DNA of 64,000 nt from Actinopolymorpha sp. NPDC004070. Its GTDB lineage: Bacteria; Actinomycetota; Actinomycetes; Propionibacteriales; Actinopolymorphaceae. This document shows positions 61,092 through 64,000 of the stretch, piece after piece (position 1 is the stretch's first letter; every line of letters begins with the position of its first letter). The position numbers and the translations under genes were made by a program. The notes beneath the pieces were generated by a model. That model ran no database searches. It was given only the letters and a program-made list of their open reading frames with translations, and was not told the origin of the DNA. Where the stretch lies: positions 1 through 64,000 of the forward strand of contig NZ_JBEXMJ010000021.1 in the NCBI RefSeq assembly GCF_040610475.1. Direction: 5' to 3'.

Positions 61092-63725
61092 GTGGCGGAC
61101 CAGCAACTGACGTTTCGTTCGTGGGTACGCGAACGCATCGCGGGCGCGGCGACCGGTGTGCAGGACGGCCGACCGCTCGTGCAGACCTCGGTGACCCTGT
61201 CGGGTACGGACGCGAACGGCCAGGCCACCACGGCCGAGACGCGGCAGGTGCAGTTCCTGCTCGCCGGCCCCGGTGACGTCGTGAACCTCGCGCGGGCTGC
61301 GGTGGTCAAGCGCTACCCGTCGCCGGGCGCCGGCGACCACGAGTCGGACCGGTGCGCGCACGTGGAGTTCGCCGATCCTTCGCTGCCGTGGCGGTACTCC
61401 CCGGCACCCGCCCCGGCGCCCGGCACAGGTGCGGTCCACCCGTGGCTGGTGCTCGTCGTCGGGGTCGAGGGCACCGACCTCGTGCTCGCCGGTGAGCAGG
61501 TGACGCTGAACCCGGCCGTGCAGCAGGCCCACCCGCTGGGCGCGGCCACCCAGCCGTACCCGTGGGCACACGTCCAGGACGACGCCGAGGGCAGACGGGT
61601 CGCGCGGGTGCTGTCCGGCCGGCGCCTGGACGCCGGCACCGACTACGTCGCCGTACTCGTGCCCGCCTTCGACGCGGGCGGCCAGAAGCGATGGTCGGGC
61701 ACCGCGCCGGTCACCGTCCCCCTCTACGACCACTGGCGGTTCCGCACCGCGACTCCGGCGGGCAGCTTCGAGGATCTCGCCGCTCGCCTGCGACCGGGGT
61801 CGGCCGACCCGGAGACCGGCCGGGCGCCACTGGACTATCCGCGGGTGCCGTCCGCCGGCGACCTGCAGGTGCGGGGCGCGCTCGCTCCCATCGGTGTGGG
61901 CGACGCGGCTCTTCCGCCGGATGTGCGATCGGACCTGGACGGGCTGCGCACGCCGGCGACCGACGACAAGGGACGCCCGATCGTCGGCCTGCCCCGGTAC
62001 GGCGAGACGTGGCGGGCCGGCGCGCCGGAGCAGACCACCTGGGCCGGGAACCTCAACACCGACCCGCGCGACCGCGGTGTCGCCGGCCTCGGGCTCGAGC
62101 TCGGCATCCGGTTACAGGAGGACCTGGCCGCCGAGGCATCGGCACACCTCGGCGCCCTGGCCGAGTCACGTCAGCGCATCCGGGACCTGGTGTTCGGCCT
62201 GCGGGCCTCCGCGGCGGTGTGGGAGCGGCGCCTGCCGTCGGACCCGGTGGACCGGCTCTGGCTGCTCGGCCCCGCGCTGCGCCGGGTGGTCACCCCCGAC
62301 GGCACGGTCGGGGACCTCGCCACCGCCGACGACCGCGCACTGCCCGCCGGTGTGTTCTCCACCGCACTGCGGCGCATGCTGCGCACCGGCCCGGCCCGTA
62401 CGGCTCTGCTGCGGGACGCGAAGGTGACTCCCGGCGAGGTGCTGCGAGCCGCGAACCGCTGCCCGCCAAGGCCGAAACCGTCCGGCGACGGCTTCCCGGT
62501 GGAGGATCTCGGCATCGGACTGGAGGAGCTGGAGGAGCGCCGGCGACGGGCCGCCGAAACCGGCGAGGTGGACCTCCGCACCGCGCTGGAGCTCGCCAAG
62601 CAACTGGCCGAGCAGGCGTACGAACCGCTGCGCGACCTCGCCTTCTCGATCGTGGACCGGCTGGCCCAGGCTGTCGACCGGGGGGCGCCCGCGCCGTGGG
62701 CCCGGGCGCTGGAACTGCTCGCCGCCGCGGCGAGCACTACCGACGACGAGACCGCCCGGCGACTCGTGGTCACGATGCGGCTGTTCCTCGAACGCTTCCC
62801 GCGTCCCGCGACCAAAGACGACCTCACCGACCTGCTGGACGGCTTGGAGGAGCCGGAGCCGAGCGAGCCACCCTGCCGCCCGGTCGACCTGGACGCGCTG
62901 GCCGAAGGCGTGGTCAAGGCGTTCGACCCGACCGGCACCGAGGCGCCCGCCCGCGTGCGCGTGCTGTCCACCGTCGACGGGCTGGACCCCGCGCAGCCGT
63001 TGGCGCCGCCGGAGGTGTGCGTCGGGCTCGACCGGCCGGTGTGGGCCGATGTTCGGACGGCGTTCGCCGAGTGGCTGCTGCCCGGCGTCGGGAGCCTGGC
63101 CGAGGACTCGGTCATCGCCGTCGAGACCAACCCACGGTTCGTCGAGTCGCTGCTGGTCGGAATGAACGAGCAGCTGCTGTCCGAGCTGCGCTGGCGCAAC
63201 ATCCCCGTGGCCACCGGGTGCACGCCACTGCGGGTGTTCTGGGACCGTGCCCACACAGCCACCGGAGCCCGCGTCGACGACATCACCGGCGTTCACCTGT
63301 GGGCCGACACCAGTGACGTCGGCGAGGCATCCCACCGTCCGTCCGGTGCTTCCGGGCGGGACCTCGTGGTGGTCGTACGCGGGCACCTCTTCCTGCGCTA
63401 CCCGGCGACCGTCGTCTACCTCGTGACCGCCGAGCACGGTGGCGCGCCCGACTTCACCGTCGATCCCGACCCGGCCGCGCCCCCGGTGTATCCCAGCTTC
63501 CAGGGACGCATCGGCGCCGACGTCACCTTCTTCGGCTTCCAGGGCTTCGTGCCCGAGGACATCGCCCGCACCTGGCTGGTGTTCGAGGAACCGCCGGCCG
63601 GATACCGGTTCGCCAACGACGTCTCCTCGGCACCGCAACCCCACACCTGGGCGAGGCAGGCGTTCGCCCGCCCGGTCCGCGTGCTCATCGCCGGCGACCG
63701 GCTCGACCCGGAGGGACCCCAGTGA
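61092..63725 (+). CDS. Giant hypothetical protein coupled to DUF6603 gene
   Basis: An 877-residue protein, start GTG 61092 with GAGGGGAG upstream. There is no signal peptide. The first 230 residues are beta-rich (LVLVVGVEGTDLVLAGEQVT). A helical middle follows (ELEERRRRAAETGEVDLRTA, LRDLAFSIVDRLAQAV). The C-terminal part has the distinctive WLLPGVGSLAEDSVIAVETN, then SLLVGMNEQLLSELRWRNIP and LFLRYPATVVYLVTAEHGG. I do not recognise a named domain. Its stop overlaps the next start (GTGA), so it is co-translated with the following gene. Confidence 0.7.
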   Translation: MADQQLTFRSWVRERIAGAATGVQDGRPLVQTSVTLSGTDANGQATTAETRQVQFLLAGPGDVVNLARAAVVKRYPSPGAGDHESDRCAHVEFADPSLPWRYSPAPAPAPGTGAVHPWLVLVVGVEGTDLVLAGEQVTLNPAVQQAHPLGAATQPYPWAHVQDDAEGRRVARVLSGRRLDAGTDYVAVLVPAFDAGGQKRWSGTAPVTVPLYDHWRFRTATPAGSFEDLAARLRPGSADPETGRAPLDYPRVPSAGDLQVRGALAPIGVGDAALPPDVRSDLDGLRTPATDDKGRPIVGLPRYGETWRAGAPEQTTWAGNLNTDPRDRGVAGLGLELGIRLQEDLAAEASAHLGALAESRQRIRDLVFGLRASAAVWERRLPSDPVDRLWLLGPALRRVVTPDGTVGDLATADDRALPAGVFSTALRRMLRTGPARTALLRDAKVTPGEVLRAANRCPPRPKPSGDGFPVEDLGIGLEELEERRRRAAETGEVDLRTALELAKQLAEQAYEPLRDLAFSIVDRLAQAVDRGAPAPWARALELLAAAASTTDDETARRLVVTMRLFLERFPRPATKDDLTDLLDGLEEPEPSEPPCRPVDLDALAEGVVKAFDPTGTEAPARVRVLSTVDGLDPAQPLAPPEVCVGLDRPVWADVRTAFAEWLLPGVGSLAEDSVIAVETNPRFVESLLVGMNEQLLSELRWRNIPVATGCTPLRVFWDRAHTATGARVDDITGVHLWADTSDVGEASHRPSGASGRDLVVVVRGHLFLRYPATVVYLVTAEHGGAPDFTVDPDPAAPPVYPSFQGRIGADVTFFGFQGFVPEDIARTWLVFEEPPAGYRFANDVSSAPQPHTWARQAFARPVRVLIAGDRLDPEGPQ

Positions 63726-64000
63726 CCGACCTGAACCCTTCCGGCCCGTCACCGGAGCCGGGCACGACCGTCGGCGTGATGATGCCCGTCCGCATCGAGA
63801 CGCGGTTTCGTCCCGGGCGGCTGCTGCTGCGCGTCGTCCCCGACGAGCCGTGGTTCGCCCGGCACGACGACCGCGTCTCCCAGGGCGAGGTCGACTCGCT
63901 CCAGCGGTATCTCGACGCGCTCGACGCGGCCGGCACCGAGCCGGAACGCACCCAGGCCTGGCGCGAGCTCGTGACCCAGGTCGGAGGCGCCCGAGCGGTG
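63722..64000 (+). CDS. Start of a further gene of the giant-protein run, cut by window edge
   Basis: A frame open from GTG 63722 (overlapping the previous stop as GTGA) to the window end, 93 codons so far. It begins TDLNPSGPSPEPGTTVG, then MMPVRIETRFRPGRLLLRVV and ARHDDRVSQGEVDSLQRYLD. No family recognised. The coupling shows it belongs to the same operon as the DUF6603 gene. Confidence 0.75.
   Translation, partial: MTDLNPSGPSPEPGTTVGVMMPVRIETRFRPGRLLLRVVPDEPWFARHDDRVSQGEVDSLQRYLDALDAAGTEPERTQAWRELVTQVGGARAV

Noticed and set aside
55210..64000. Contractile injection or phage tail cluster
   Set aside because: No sheath, tube, baseplate, LysM or ATPase gene is visible; protein size alone is not evidence.

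Overview
The window is high-GC DNA with a strong G/C third-position bias. It carries a WhiB-family [4Fe-4S] regulator, a Ku protein with a Lys/Ala-rich tail, a mycothiol-dependent maleylpyruvate-isomerase-type enzyme, a DUF222 (13E12-type) gene and many Tat substrates. Together these point to a soil actinomycete, perhaps of the Kribbella/Actinopolymorpha/Nocardioides type; the genus is a guess. No rRNA, tRNA, CRISPR array, transposase or prophage gene was recognised, so this reads as chromosomal accessory sequence.

Layout. 1-2.3 kb: a DUF222 gene cut by the window edge and a nucleotidyltransferase. 2.5-7.7 kb: a coupled catabolic operon with a GH42 beta-galactosidase, a D-2-hydroxyacid dehydrogenase, an HpcH/HpaI aldolase and a D-tartrate-dehydratase-like enolase-superfamily enzyme. 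7.7-13.5 kb: a DinB protein, then two GT4 glycosyltransferases, an alpha-helical glycan-associated protein and a GH130 enzyme, the last three overlapping. 13.4-15.4 kb: WhiB, a TetR regulator with two palindromic operators, and an MSMEG_6728-type protein. 15.5-19.0 kb: a minus-strand operon with MauE- and MauD-like redox proteins, two small membrane proteins, an unknown protein and a Tat-exported Cys-rich protein. 19.2-24.2 kb: a PhyH dioxygenase, an orphan peptide-type binding protein and a Tat-exported multicopper oxidase. 24.2-28.6 kb: DUF2267, a DUF4118/GAF membrane protein, a Gfo/Idh/MocA oxidoreductase, a 13-bp tandem repeat and Ku.

28.6-34.3 kb is an organosulfur module: flavin reductase, FMNH2-dependent monooxygenase, SsuB/SsuC/SsuA-type transporter, a 24-codon leader peptide ending in Cys-Arg, and a divergent SsuE-like FMN reductase. 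34.8-41.2 kb holds polysaccharide-related and secreted proteins: GH51, a DMFase-beta-like lipoprotein, a PLDc_N/SHOCT protein and a duplicated beta-helix protein. 41.3-45.4 kb: a LapA-type protein, a hemerythrin, and a P1B-4 metal ATPase divergent from an ArsR repressor across a perfect operator palindrome. 45.4-55.1 kb is a set of single housekeeping-like and poorly known genes, including the remnant of an alpha/beta hydrolase.

55.2-64.0 kb is the least explained region: a signal-less S8 protease with a Cys cluster beside its catalytic serine, a 1120-residue DUF6603 protein, an 877-residue unknown protein and the start of a fourth, all on one strand, closely spaced or overlapping. This run and the MauDE/Tat Cys-rich operon are the best candidates for undescribed systems.
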